Source: an uncultured Paraprevotella sp. (GTDB lineage: Bacteria > Bacteroidota > Bacteroidia > Bacteroidales > Bacteroidaceae). Taken from it: 64,000 bases of DNA. Made by a program: the position numbers and the translations under genes. Positions within the stretch are counted from its first letter, which is position 1. Every line of letters begins with the position of its first letter. Where the stretch lies: assembly GCA_944321525.1 (NCBI GenBank), contig CALULQ010000012.1, forward strand, positions 32,123 to 96,122, given 5' to 3'. Below the pieces are notes generated by a model that was not told the DNA's origin, did not search any database, and saw nothing but the letters and a program-made list of their open reading frames with translations. Below are positions 17,252 through 26,400 of the stretch, in pieces.

Positions 17252-17797
17252 TCAGTCCAGCCGTCCGATGGCTTTCAGCAGGTTGCGGCGCGTGGCCCGC
17301 ATGCCGGCCGGCAGCAGGTCTGTCTCCAGGCTGTCGAGCACCGTTTGCAGCTCGGCCCGCAGTTCGGCGAAGGGCTTGCATTGCTCGTAGGCCAGCTTCA
17401 TGCAAAGGCACCTCACGGCGGTCGGTTCGTGTGCGGCGCAGATGCCGTCCATGCAGAAGTTGAAGAAGTCCGTGCGGAACCGTTCGGGCGGGAACGGCTG
17501 GCGGAGCAGCAGCGACAGCAACAGCCGGCGCAGCCGGGCGTCGGGCGTCCGCATGGCCTCGTCGGCCAGTGCGTCGTGCTTGTCGTGGAGCCATTCGTCG
17601 GTGTGCCGGTCGAAGTGGCAGAAGACCCATGCGGCCTGTGCCGCCATGCACTTGTCTTCGTCGAAGAGCAGTCGGTAGAGCGCCCGCTTCATCGGTTCGT
17701 CCTCCGTGCCTTGCGCGCGGTAGGCGATTTCTAACAGGTCGTCTTCCTTCAGTTTCCCCGCAAGTCTTTCGCGGAGTGTGTTCAATGGGTGTTTCAT
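17252..17797 (-). CDS. Conserved HEAT-like helical protein
   Basis: The 181-residue protein is almost entirely helical, with repeated amphipathic segments such as MKRALYRLLFDEDKCMAAQA, ADEAMRTPDARLRRLLLSLL and AVRCLCMKLAYEQCKPFAEL. This is the pattern of short HEAT/ARM-type adaptor proteins. There is no signal peptide. It is a single gene between the convergent MGMT-type gene and the sigma/barrel pair. Proteins like this are common in Bacteroides but have no assigned function. Confidence 0.75.
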   Translation of the reverse strand: MKHPLNTLRERLAGKLKEDDLLEIAYRAQGTEDEPMKRALYRLLFDEDKCMAAQAAWVFCHFDRHTDEWLHDKHDALADEAMRTPDARLRRLLLSLLLRQPFPPERFRTDFFNFCMDGICAAHEPTAVRCLCMKLAYEQCKPFAELRAELQTVLDSLETDLLPAGMRATRRNLLKAIGRLD

Positions 17798-17923
17798 GTC
17801 AGTCTTCTTATGTTGGGTTTCCTGATGCGTCCTTTGGGGGGAACACGAAGATACGCAAAAGGCGGATGCGGAACAAGGGGTTGTCGTCCGGCGGTGGAGT
17901 TTATGTGCCGTCCGGCTTGGTTC

Positions 17924-19180
17924 TCAGTTGTCTTTCCCGAAGGTGAACCGGACGCCCAGATTCAGGTTGAAGTTGAGCGGCTTCTCCTTGTAGATGGTTT
18001 CGAGGTCCGAACTGTCGTCGAAGTAGTAGCTGATGCCCGGTTCCGCATAAAGCCCGATGCCCGACGCCAGGTCGTATTGCAGTCCGGCGCCGATGTTGGC
18101 CGAGAGCTGGAAAGGCTTGGAACCGATGCTTTCCGTTTCCGTGGCCTGCACCTGGCCGTCGATGACGAACTCTTTCTCCGTCTTTCCCGCCACGCATTTC
18201 TCGGCCAGCAAACCGGCCGAGGCATAAAGCCCGAGGCGCTTCCACGAGAAGGCGCGGCACTTCAGGTTGAGCGGAATGCCCACATAGTGCAAGGCCTGCT
18301 TCCCGTTGAAGTAATGGTTCTGGCTGCCTTCTCTCACGTCGGAGGCGAGCCAGGTGTAGGTCAGTCCCGTGCCGATTTCCAGCCGCGTGTTCAGCCGGTA
18401 GGCCATCGAGATGCCGGTCCGGACGGGCAGTTTGTGGCTGATGTGCCGTTCCGTGTCTTCCCCTTGGTTGAAAAGGAGTATGCCCAGCGTGGGACTGTCC
18501 CTCCACGTGGCATGGGCGGGCCCCGTGGCATTCAGGGTGGCCGTCCCCATGGATTTGCCGTGCAACGAGGCGCTCAGCCCTCCGGCGGTGAAGGCGCTGA
18601 GGGAAACGCGCCCGGATTTCCTTTTGCCGGGCGTGGCTTGTGCGACGAGGCGTTTTGCCGGTGGCGGTGTCCTTTGCGGCTTTTCCTTGTCGGCCGGTTG
18701 CTTCCGTCGGGATGGCGGCGTGGCGCATCCGTCGGCAGGCATTCTTTCAGGCCGCGGCGCTTCCTTTTCTTCCATGCGTTGCCCGGTCCCGTAGCCCTCT
18801 CCGGCCTGCGCCTTGGGGCGCGTCCCGTTTTTGCGGACCGGGGTTGCCGGGCTTGCGGCCGGTGGCGTGGCGGGCACGAGAGGCCGTGGCGCTATGCCGG
18901 TCGTCCCGGCTTGAAGGCAGAGGGCGGGCGCAGGACGTTGGGGCGCCCGGCCCCCGTCGTTTCTTATGTAAAGGCTGATGCCGCCGATGAATGCCAGCAC
19001 GACGGCAGCCGCGGCCGCGGCACATTTCGTCCACGGCCGCAGGAGCGGGGCGTGCCTCCGTGCTGCTCCCGATGCACCTTGCGGCATCCGTGCCTGAATG
19101 CTCTCCCAGAGTCTGTCTGGTTCATCGGTTTCGTATCCGGCCATCCGGTCGTGTATGTCTTTGAGCCACTTGTCTTTCAT
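17924..19180 (-). CDS. Sigma-factor partner: inner-membrane-anchored protein with C-terminal barrel-like domain
   Basis: The 418-residue protein starts with a short cytoplasmic helical region (LWESIQARM near 24-32). One membrane helix follows at about 53-72 (CAAAAAAVVLAFIGGISLYI), then a long proline- and arginine-rich linker. The last 210 residues look like a PorT/OMP_b-brl barrel: alternating strands such as RLEIGTGLTYTWLAS, a GIGLYAEPGISYYF segment and the terminal LGVRFTFGKDN. Its ATG overlaps the ECF sigma stop by 4 bases, so it is likely the sigma factor's membrane regulator. An inner-membrane helix joined to a barrel-type domain is an odd topology. Confidence 0.8.
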   Translation of the reverse strand: MKDKWLKDIHDRMAGYETDEPDRLWESIQARMPQGASGAARRHAPLLRPWTKCAAAAAAVVLAFIGGISLYIRNDGGRAPQRPAPALCLQAGTTGIAPRPLVPATPPAASPATPVRKNGTRPKAQAGEGYGTGQRMEEKEAPRPERMPADGCATPPSRRKQPADKEKPQRTPPPAKRLVAQATPGKRKSGRVSLSAFTAGGLSASLHGKSMGTATLNATGPAHATWRDSPTLGILLFNQGEDTERHISHKLPVRTGISMAYRLNTRLEIGTGLTYTWLASDVREGSQNHYFNGKQALHYVGIPLNLKCRAFSWKRLGLYASAGLLAEKCVAGKTEKEFVIDGQVQATETESIGSKPFQLSANIGAGLQYDLASGIGLYAEPGISYYFDDSSDLETIYKEKPLNFNLNLGVRFTFGKDN

Positions 19181-19752
19181 ATGGATTGGGATTGATGTTG
19201 TCTGTATTGCTTAAGTTTGTCGGCCAGCATCGCTTTGGCACGATGGAACTGCGAGGCCGATGTGCTTTCCGCGATGTGGAGCAACCGGGCGATTTCCTTG
19301 TGCTTCTTTCCCTCGACGACATGGAGGTTGAAGATGGTGCGGTATCCGTCGGGCAGTTCCCTGATCATGCGGTATATGGCGTCGGTGGGGATGTCCTCCG
19401 TGTCGGGGTCTTCGTCGGTCGGTTCCGCGTCCTGCCTGTTGAGTTCCGTGAATTCCAGCCGTCCGCTTTTCCTGATGAACTTCAGCGTTTCGTTGAGGGT
19501 GATTTTGGCCATCCATCCTTTCAGCGAGCCCGGGCCTTGGTAGGTGAACGACGCGATGGAGGAGAAAATCTTCAGGAAGCAGTCCTGCAGCACGTCCCGG
19601 AGGTCTTCGTCGCAGGCAATATAGCGCGAGGCTATGGCAGAAAGGTATCTGACATGGCTTCTGTATAGTGCTTGCGCAGCCGCGGCGTCGCCGCGTTGGA
19701 TGCCCCGAAGCATTTCTTGTTCGTTGTCGTTCTCTGTCTTGCGGTCTTCCAT
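19177..19752 (-). CDS. ECF-type RNA polymerase sigma-70 factor
   Basis: The 191-residue protein has region 2 (ALYRSHVRYLSAIASRYI, DVLQDCFLKIFSS) and region 4 (IRELPDGYRTIFNLHVVEG, then KEIARLLHIAESTSASQ) of ECF sigma factors. I chose the ATG at 19752 (MEDRKTENDNEQ), because the longer in-frame start at 19821 adds a non-conserved arginine-rich stretch. The stop overlaps the partner gene by 4 bases. Its target promoters are unknown; autoregulation of the pair is usual for the class. Confidence 0.92.
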   Translation of the reverse strand: MEDRKTENDNEQEMLRGIQRGDAAAAQALYRSHVRYLSAIASRYIACDEDLRDVLQDCFLKIFSSIASFTYQGPGSLKGWMAKITLNETLKFIRKSGRLEFTELNRQDAEPTDEDPDTEDIPTDAIYRMIRELPDGYRTIFNLHVVEGKKHKEIARLLHIAESTSASQFHRAKAMLADKLKQYRQHQSQSI

Positions 19753-19969
19753 GTTCTTTTTCAGGGATGAGGCTGAAAGGACTGCCGGGCGTCGGATGTC
19801 CATCCTGGCCGAGAGGGGCAATGCTGGTTGCGGTGGAGTGCCTTCGCCCGTGCGCGTCCTTTCAGTCTTTCCTGCTATGATGAGAGTGGCCTTGTGGCCC
19901 GTGGCGTGGGCGTATCGCTTCTTTTGTCGCCGCGAGGCGTTGCCGTGCGGCCCGGTGGCCGTCGGGTTG

Positions 19970-19977
19970 CAAAAATA
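19970..19977 (-). promoter_or_regulatory. Possible -7 element of the ECF sigma operon
   Basis: The minus strand reads TATTTTTG in the same GCCTATTTTTGCA context as the glycosyltransferase promoter. It would give a long leader of about 210 bases to the chosen start, so the assignment is tentative. Confidence 0.35.
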
Positions 19978-20040
19978 GGCAAAAGTGGCTGTTCCACGTC
20001 CTGGTGCATTCCCGGTTTTAGGATTTGTTTCGAAAAGCGG

Positions 20041-20829
20041 TCAGCGGATGAGGAAACTGTTGAGGATTGCTGCTTCGTCGTTTCCCGTTTCGGCCGCCAT
20101 CCGATTGTCGAACTCGCCCCGTGGCTTCTCGGTCCCCTCCGTTCCGTCCGACGGTCGTGCGCGGAAGCTGAATTCGGCGCTCTTCCGGCCGGAGAACGAG
20201 AGCCAGTTCAGTTTGACGCGCACGCAGGACAGGCTGTCCTGGTTCACCAGCCGGTTGAGGTCGAAGGCAATCAGGGCGTCTCCCATCGTGCCGCAAGTGT
20301 CTCCCAGCGCGTCGTGGCGCAGTTCCAGCTCGTAGGGGTTGTCGGGATTGGTTCCCGTCAACAGGTTGACGACGTGTGTCTGCCCGGGCCTTCCCCACAG
20401 CGTCCGGATGCGCAGGGTGAGGTAGCCATCTTCGGCGATGGTGACCCAGTCCCTGACGATTTCCACGGGGTCGTTCCCGTAGACGCTGTCGTTGTCCTCT
20501 CCCCGGCTGTCGGCGGGCATTTTGGTGCGGATGCTGTCCATCCAGTTGATGTGCACGTAGCGTCGGTTGCCGTGTCGGGTCTCGTCGGTGTAGTTCACCA
20601 AGGCCCTCACTTCCTTGTCGCCGTAGGGCGAGCGCGTGAAGTTGGTGGGATGGAGCGTGGTGGCCTCGTCCAGTTGCAGGAAGAAGGAGCCTCCTTCGGT
20701 GGGGCGCACCGTGACCAGCGCCGTGGGTTGCGACATGTAGCCGATTACATACTCGTCTTCCGAGCACGATGTCAGGGCGAGCGCCGCGGTCAAGACACTG
20801 CTGGCAAAAGTGATGATGTTTTTTCTCAT
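20041..20829 (-). CDS. NigD-like lipoprotein
   Basis: The 262-residue protein has a lipobox (ALTSC, Cys 22). The N-terminal part reads ALVTVRPTEGGSFFLQLDE, then SPYGDKEVRALVNYTDE, the pattern of the Bacteroidetes NigD-like family with its OB-type N-terminal domain. The C-terminal half is strand-rich (ELELRHDALGD, CVRVKLNWLSFSGRKSAEF). It is probably surface-exposed or periplasmic and lipid-anchored. The family function is unknown beyond association with carbohydrate-use regions. It is a single gene with the peptide/lipoprotein operon divergent on its other side. Confidence 0.85.
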   Translation of the reverse strand: MRKNIITFASSVLTAALALTSCSEDEYVIGYMSQPTALVTVRPTEGGSFFLQLDEATTLHPTNFTRSPYGDKEVRALVNYTDETRHGNRRYVHINWMDSIRTKMPADSRGEDNDSVYGNDPVEIVRDWVTIAEDGYLTLRIRTLWGRPGQTHVVNLLTGTNPDNPYELELRHDALGDTCGTMGDALIAFDLNRLVNQDSLSCVRVKLNWLSFSGRKSAEFSFRARPSDGTEGTEKPRGEFDNRMAAETGNDEAAILNSFLIR

Positions 20830-20989
20830 GTCGGTACGTTCTATTAGTGGTTGTTGCTATCCCAATAAATCCCGCGGGGGCGAGAACCTTGCACGTCCGG
20901 CTGTCGTTTTTTGTTTTTTTAAGAAGGCGGGCGACTTCTGCCGGGGACGCAGCCGGAACAGACGGTCGGCACCGGACGGCGGAACGATG

Positions 20990-21072
20990 CCTTGCGGAGT
21001 TCCGGATTGTACTCTGCGGCAAGTACTCGAGTACTCTCCGCAAAGTACGCTGGCGCGCTCCGCCCGACGTGG
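20990..21072. repeat. GTACT palindromic repeat, copy 2
   Basis: It has left arm CTTGCGGAGTTCCGGATT and core 21009-21048 with two 14-base blocks and one GTACTCGA block. It lies between the divergent NigD-like gene and the peptide operon. Confidence 0.85.
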
Positions 21073-21284
21073 CCGGGCATTGGGCAGGGCCGGCCGTTCC
21101 CTTGCCCCCGTCATCCGGCCGACGGCTGTTCATCCAAGGACAAAAAAACGGTCGGACACGGGCCGCCCGCCACCATGTCAGAATCGGGCGGAAGGCGCTT
21201 CCCGCCGGCAGGTATGCGCTTCCCAAAAAAGGAAAAAGGTTATAAAAACAACTTAACAGGTTTTACGCGCAACGGTAAAGCATC

Positions 21285-21292
21285 TATCTTTG
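21285..21292 (+). promoter_or_regulatory. Promoter of the peptide/lipoprotein operon
   Basis: TATCTTTG (-7) is preceded by TTTT at 21261 with 20 bases between, close to the TTTG-N19-TAnnTTTG consensus. The first gene starts at 21351. Confidence 0.6.
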
Positions 21293-21350
21293 TACCCGAT
21301 ACAAAAAAGGACTGCAGCCTGAATGTATATTCGTTCTATTACTTAACTTA

Positions 21351-21518
21351 ATGATGAAAATGATGAAAGGTAAAAAGAGAAGTTATGTGACTCCCGAAGT
21401 GAAAACCGTGCGCTTGGACGCCGTAGAATTCATGGCAGCTTCGGTGCAGGACAGTAAGGATTTCCACAATGGCGGCTACTATGGCCGGGAAAGCGACCCT
21501 TGGAGCATTTGGGACTAA
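21351..21518 (+). CDS. 55-residue peptide heading the metzincin lipoprotein operon
   Basis: ATGATGAAAATGATGAAA opens a 55-residue frame ending TAA at 21518. It begins MMKMMKGKKRSYVTPEVKTV, then a short hydrophobic stretch (LDAVEFMAAS) and a polar, aromatic tail (HNGGYYGRESDPWSIWD). The basic leader plus YVTPEVKTV is the style of small peptides often found in Bacteroidetes; I know of no assigned function. It lies 59 bases after a -7 box and 32 bases before the lipoprotein ATG, so it is probably translated. It could be a secreted peptide, a protease substrate or a leader peptide. Coding status is inferred from context and composition. Confidence 0.65.
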   Translation: MMKMMKGKKRSYVTPEVKTVRLDAVEFMAASVQDSKDFHNGGYYGRESDPWSIWD

Positions 21519-21550
21519 AAAACAGTTATCTATCCACTAAAACCTTATTT

Positions 21551-23884
21551 ATGAGACATCTCGGAAATATATCCTGGATATTCTTGTTGGCCGCGCTGGC
21601 CGGATGCCAAGACGAAACGGGAGTGCCTCAGCCCGAGGCGCAGGAAAGACCCCTCGGCCTGCTGCTCAGAGGTACCATGCCGGGCAGTGGCCCCCAGACT
21701 AAAACCTACGTCGACGAAAAGGGCGGATTCTTCTGGAATGCCACGGACACATTGTTGGTCACCGACAGCAAAATGAGTGCGTTCTTTGCCATGTACACGG
21801 CCACGTTCAGCGCCTCGCCCGAATCAGAAGGGCAAAAAACGGCGGTGTTCCAAGTGGACATGGACAAGACGGGCGAAAACGACGTCAACTCGTTCATGGT
21901 GCCTTACCTGCAAAACGATGCAGCGGACTACAGCGCATTCTTCCCCTATACTGATGACCGGGGAGACGACGGGAAGCTGGGAGCGTATTACACCTACAGT
22001 TTTCCTTCCGTCCAAGTGCAGGAAGGTGCCACGAGCCGCCACTTGGGCCGTTGCATGCTGATGACCTCGGGGCGGATAGACATTGACCGGAGCGGGACGG
22101 GCGGCAACGGGCCGACGCAGGAAGGCAACTGCGTGAGGTTGCCCGATTTCAATTTGGTCCACCGCACCAGCCTGTTGCGTTTCCGCGTGCTGAACCGCCA
22201 ACCGAATCCCATCGAAGTGAAGCGCGTCAGCATCCATGCGCGGAGAAAGGACGGCAGCACGGCCTACTTCCGTCCCCAGTGTTCCTACTACGTGGCTTCC
22301 GACAGCGTGGCCATGGCGAACGGTTCTTACGGCACGCTGGCCGTGCAGCTCCGGGACAACGGACATGTGTATTATACCCTCCCCGGACAAGGCGAGCTGT
22401 CGGCTTATGCCGCCCTGCTGCCCAACTCCACCGAAGACGTGGAGTTCACCTTTGAAGTGGAAACCACGGAGGCATTGTACAAGACGCTGGCCTTCTCCGG
22501 CAATCAGATACGCAACCGCCGCTTCGAGGCCGGCACCTACTACACCTTCGAGCTGCTGGTGGACCACGGGCTCAACGTACAAAGCTGGGAGGAGAACCGG
22601 CTGGACGAGATTAGATTCGGGCAAGAGGCGTTCTCGCTGAGTTCCGACCGCCTCACCTTGCCGCTCGAGGGCGGACAGGCCACCCTGCGGGTGCAGGCCA
22701 CGCATCCCGACGGATGGACACTGGCGGAGTGGCCCGACTGGCTGACGCCCGATGTGACTTCGGCTCCGCAAGGCACCACCAACGTGCGGCTGTCCGCGCC
22801 GGCCACCACGGCAGAACGTAGTGGCACGCTCTGCTTCGCGGCCGGCAACCTGCGGAAATGGGTCACCGTGCGGCAGGCCGCCATAGCAACCATGCAGGAC
22901 GATGTAATGGCCATATCGGCAGACGAAATCAACGCGCCGGAGGTGTTGCGCATCCTGCAAGACGACGAACCGGCCTCGGTGTACTGCAACAAAGAGCAAC
23001 GGAGCTTCAACACGGCACAGCCGCTGCAAACGGATGTCGTGAACGGGCAGCTGCACCTGCGTTTCTATTCCCCGCGCAAGCTGGAGGACGTGGAAATCTG
23101 GGCCCGTGTCCCCGGCCTGTCGGAAGAGGAGTTCCTGCTGGCACGGCTGGAGGAAGTGCCGCCCTTCGTGGACTTCTACAAGGAGTTGCCCTTCCTCTCC
23201 CGCGACTGCACTTTCCGGACGGCCTCGGGCAAGTCGGTGACCATCCGCAAGAACCCTTACTTCCCCGACGACAGGCTTAGTCTGCGGGCCACGTCGTACT
23301 GCGACTACTGGCGCACGTTGCAGAAGATTAAACACGGATGGGACATCTACTTCGACCTCTATGGCGGCGACCCCACGAAACCGGACGGAGGGCCCACGCC
23401 GAACTGGATGGGCATACGCCCCGTGCATTGCCGGGAAGCGGTGGCCGTGTTCCTCAACATCTGCTACCTCAACGACATGCCGGAACACGAACAGCTCATA
23501 CGGGACAACGAAGACAAACTCTACGGCAACGGTGGGACGGGCGACCCCGTGACGGCCGACCGGGCAATGCAGCAGATGCGCGAAGCCCGCACCATCAAAG
23601 TGGGGCTGGTCTACCCGTTCCATGCGGCCGGACTGGGAGGCCCCGGTGTGTTCGGGCTCGACGAAAGACGGTGGCTGAACCACTACACCGACTGGGGAGC
23701 CGCCACCGTCATGTTCCACGAGCTGGGACACGTGCTGGGCTACAACCACAGCAGCAGTTTCACTAACGGGGCGTGGTCGCAGGAACTGATGAGCAACCTC
23801 TACCTGAAACACATGCAGGAACTGCCCGTTAACTCGCCGGACTACCTGAACAGTAAAAGCAATCCGAACCTATATAACTTATAA
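21551..23884 (+). CDS. BACON-domain lipoprotein with C-terminal metzincin metalloprotease site
   Basis: The 777-residue protein has a lipobox (LAGC, Cys 19). Residues about 30-340 look fimbrillin-like (FFWNATDTLLVTD, YSAFFPYTDDRG, LVHRTSLLRFRVLN). Residues about 368-445 form a BACON domain (LTLPLEGGQATLRVQA ... WPDWLTPDVTS). The C-terminus has HELGHVLGYNH at 723-733, the complete HExxHxxGxxH metzincin zinc site with E724 as general base, followed by ELMSNLYLKHM as a possible Met-turn. It is most likely a surface-anchored protease. The ATG at 21551 is chosen over an upstream in-frame start because it gives a clean signal peptide. The next lipoprotein follows after 6 bases. Confidence 0.88.
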   Translation: MRHLGNISWIFLLAALAGCQDETGVPQPEAQERPLGLLLRGTMPGSGPQTKTYVDEKGGFFWNATDTLLVTDSKMSAFFAMYTATFSASPESEGQKTAVFQVDMDKTGENDVNSFMVPYLQNDAADYSAFFPYTDDRGDDGKLGAYYTYSFPSVQVQEGATSRHLGRCMLMTSGRIDIDRSGTGGNGPTQEGNCVRLPDFNLVHRTSLLRFRVLNRQPNPIEVKRVSIHARRKDGSTAYFRPQCSYYVASDSVAMANGSYGTLAVQLRDNGHVYYTLPGQGELSAYAALLPNSTEDVEFTFEVETTEALYKTLAFSGNQIRNRRFEAGTYYTFELLVDHGLNVQSWEENRLDEIRFGQEAFSLSSDRLTLPLEGGQATLRVQATHPDGWTLAEWPDWLTPDVTSAPQGTTNVRLSAPATTAERSGTLCFAAGNLRKWVTVRQAAIATMQDDVMAISADEINAPEVLRILQDDEPASVYCNKEQRSFNTAQPLQTDVVNGQLHLRFYSPRKLEDVEIWARVPGLSEEEFLLARLEEVPPFVDFYKELPFLSRDCTFRTASGKSVTIRKNPYFPDDRLSLRATSYCDYWRTLQKIKHGWDIYFDLYGGDPTKPDGGPTPNWMGIRPVHCREAVAVFLNICYLNDMPEHEQLIRDNEDKLYGNGGTGDPVTADRAMQQMREARTIKVGLVYPFHAAGLGGPGVFGLDERRWLNHYTDWGAATVMFHELGHVLGYNHSSSFTNGAWSQELMSNLYLKHMQELPVNSPDYLNSKSNPNLYNL

Positions 23885-23890
23885 CGAACG

Positions 23891-26317
23891 ATGATGAACA
23901 GACATAAATCCTATCGCAAGCGTATGGCACGCTTGTGCCTTGCTGCCGGGCTGCTCTTCCTGGCCGCTTGCCAGGCCGACGACCTGACGATGCCGGCCGC
24001 ACAGCAAGCAGGGAACGTCACTTTTGAAGTGAACCTTCCGCTATCCGGAACCGCGGTTTCACAGGTCCGCACTTCCGCCATGAAGCGGGAAAACCAGATA
24101 CAAGCCCTCGACGTGCTGGCGTTCGCCGCCGACGGCAGTTTCCGTCACTATTACCCGGCGGGCGAACTGTACTCCATCGACGGAGGCGGCAAATGGCTCT
24201 ACCGGCTGCCTCTGGAACCGGCCGAGGCCCAAGGGTTGCGCTTCGTGTTCTTCGCCAACTTGCACGACGAGGTGGCCCGGGCCGTGGAAGAAGGGCGCGT
24301 CGGACGGAAAGACGACCTGTACCGCGAAATCGAATTCGAGAACATCGACTGGACGGCCCACCCGTCGGCTCCCTTCCCCATGTGGGGAGAGACGCCGGAC
24401 GGTTACGATGCCACGTCGGCTGCACAAGGCCTGAACCGCGTGTCGCTGCTCCGTGCCGTATCCACCGTGGACGTGGTGCTGAACGGGAACGCCACGGAGG
24501 CTTTCGGGGTGGACGGTTTCAAGCTGGCTTGCGTGAAGGTGTGCGACGTGCCGTCCAAAGGCTGTGCCGCCCCCGCTCCCGGACACTTTGAATGGACGGA
24601 AAGGCAGACGGGCGGGCAGACGCTCAACGAATACACGGTGAAAGAAGCGACCGTGGCGGCCGACACCGGACTGACATCGCTGCAGACGGACGGCACCACG
24701 CCGACCAACGCCCTGCGCGGAAAAATCATCGTGCCGGAATCGGACGCCGAAGGCGCATGGAACACCACGTTCCTCATCGGCGGATACTACGGTGGCAGCG
24801 ACCGCATCTCATGGTATCGCCTCAACTTCGCCGACCTGCTCCGCAACCGGCACTACATCCTGAACATCACCCAAGTGGCACGGGCGGGCTACGACACGCC
24901 GGAGGAAGCCTACGCCCACGAGCCGGAAAACATCCACGCTACGCTGGAGCTGCGGCCCGAAGCCGAAGGGCTGGCCCACGTGGTGTATGACGCAGGAAAC
25001 TACCTGGCCACGGACAAAACGGAACTGCACATGGCCGCCGGGAAAAGCGACGGGCTGCAAATCCTGACCTCGGCCAGCGGAGGATGGACGCTGGCCGGCA
25101 TGCCCGAATGGCTGGAGGCGTCGGCCACACAAGGCGCACAGGGCGTGCGGGCCGCCGTCAGCCTCAGCCTCAAGGACGGCTACGCGAGCGAGGACCTGCA
25201 AGCCGCCACCCTGCGGCTGAGGGCCGGACAGTTGGAGATGGCCGTGACCGTCCGTCCCGGAGGCGGAAGCGTGATAGAATACGAGACACCCTACGTGTGC
25301 GAGGTGTGGCAGGCGGCCGACTTCGGACTGGCCGACGGGGAGTTCCTCCCCAACGGCGGAATGGCCTTCCTCGGCACCCGCTACGCGGTGGTGGCCGACA
25401 ACCATGCCGACAGCCCCGCCATCATCGTCTACGACCGGGAACGGAAAGAAGTGGCGGCACGCCTGTCCGAATGGACTTTCAACGGACAGACCCTGAGCTT
25501 CAGCGGGACTGCCGACCGCCCGGACTGCATCGACAACGTGGCCGTGGACGAGACGGACGGACGGCTCTACGTGTCGCGCCGCCAGTCGTGCGTGGACATC
25601 TTCGACCTTTCCGACCCTGCCCGCCCCGTCTACGTCACCCGCATCGGCCAATGGGGCGAAGCCGCAGCCTACACGCGGAACCGCCTGAGCGGCAGCGGCG
25701 CGGTGCTCCCCGCAAGGGACTACCTGCTGGTGCGCGACGACATGAGCCTGGACACCTATTTATATAAGGACCTCACGTCCGGCAATTACCAGGAGATTTC
25801 CTGCGTGACCCGCGACAACCAGAAGATGACCCACTCCGGCCACCAGCCCGCCCAATGGGCCGTGGACCCCGTGGACGGCGGCATCTACCTGACCGACTAC
25901 AACGGTTCGTTCCAAGGCATCCACCGCATCGACCCGTCGCGCGCCGATTCCTACGTTCAGGCCGGGCAATATTGGAAGCAACAGGACCTGCGCGACCGGT
26001 CGCTCCCCTTGGCCTACCGACCCACCGGTCTGCTCATCACGGAGCGCAAGGTGTACGTCACCCGCCAGGACGGCTCGCTGGACATCTTCAGCCGCACGGC
26101 ACTGGCCGGCACACAAGCGCCAAAATCCACAAGGCGTATCCTGCCGGAAAAGGCCGAGCGCTCCGTCAGCCTGCACACCGTCAACGGGCGGCCCGGAAAG
26201 TTGCAAGGCCTCTACCAAGACCCGCTCGATGCTGAAAGCTTCTGGAGCATGGACCTTACGAACCGCACCCTCGTGCGGCTGAACCTGTACCGCTCCAGCA
26301 TAGAGGTGCAGCCCTGA
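23891..26317 (+). CDS. Fimbrillin-like/BACON lipoprotein with C-terminal propeller-like region
   Basis: The 808-residue protein has a lipobox (LAAC, Cys 27). The N-terminal part (VTFEVNLPLSG, IQALDVLAFAADGSF, FVFFANLHDE) resembles FimA/Mfa1-type fimbrillins. A BACON domain lies near 378-455 (TLAGMPEWLEAS). The last 340 residues contain blade-like repeats: CIDNVAVDETDGRLYVSRR, VDIFDLSDPARPVYVTRIG, DPVDGGIYLTDYNG, KVYVTRQDGSLDIFSR. This suggests a beta-propeller used for binding. It is probably cotranscribed with the metzincin lipoprotein and may supply recognition or docking for it. Partner function is inference. Confidence 0.83.
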   Translation: MMNRHKSYRKRMARLCLAAGLLFLAACQADDLTMPAAQQAGNVTFEVNLPLSGTAVSQVRTSAMKRENQIQALDVLAFAADGSFRHYYPAGELYSIDGGGKWLYRLPLEPAEAQGLRFVFFANLHDEVARAVEEGRVGRKDDLYREIEFENIDWTAHPSAPFPMWGETPDGYDATSAAQGLNRVSLLRAVSTVDVVLNGNATEAFGVDGFKLACVKVCDVPSKGCAAPAPGHFEWTERQTGGQTLNEYTVKEATVAADTGLTSLQTDGTTPTNALRGKIIVPESDAEGAWNTTFLIGGYYGGSDRISWYRLNFADLLRNRHYILNITQVARAGYDTPEEAYAHEPENIHATLELRPEAEGLAHVVYDAGNYLATDKTELHMAAGKSDGLQILTSASGGWTLAGMPEWLEASATQGAQGVRAAVSLSLKDGYASEDLQAATLRLRAGQLEMAVTVRPGGGSVIEYETPYVCEVWQAADFGLADGEFLPNGGMAFLGTRYAVVADNHADSPAIIVYDRERKEVAARLSEWTFNGQTLSFSGTADRPDCIDNVAVDETDGRLYVSRRQSCVDIFDLSDPARPVYVTRIGQWGEAAAYTRNRLSGSGAVLPARDYLLVRDDMSLDTYLYKDLTSGNYQEISCVTRDNQKMTHSGHQPAQWAVDPVDGGIYLTDYNGSFQGIHRIDPSRADSYVQAGQYWKQQDLRDRSLPLAYRPTGLLITERKVYVTRQDGSLDIFSRTALAGTQAPKSTRRILPEKAERSVSLHTVNGRPGKLQGLYQDPLDAESFWSMDLTNRTLVRLNLYRSSIEVQP

Positions 26318-26335
26318 AAGCGTCTCCATACAATC

Positions 26336-26376
26336 GAACGAGGAGACACCGCCCCTTGCCGTGTCTCCTCGTTCGT
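26336..26376 (+). terminator. Strong hairpin ending the lipoprotein operon
   Basis: CGAACGAGGAGACAC pairs perfectly with GTGTCTCCTCGTTCG (15 bp) around an 11-base loop, 19 bases after the stop. The T-tract is poor, so termination may be partial or bidirectional with the converging pseudogene. Confidence 0.65.
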
Positions 26377-26400
26377 CTGTAAACTCTTGCCGACCGCCTG

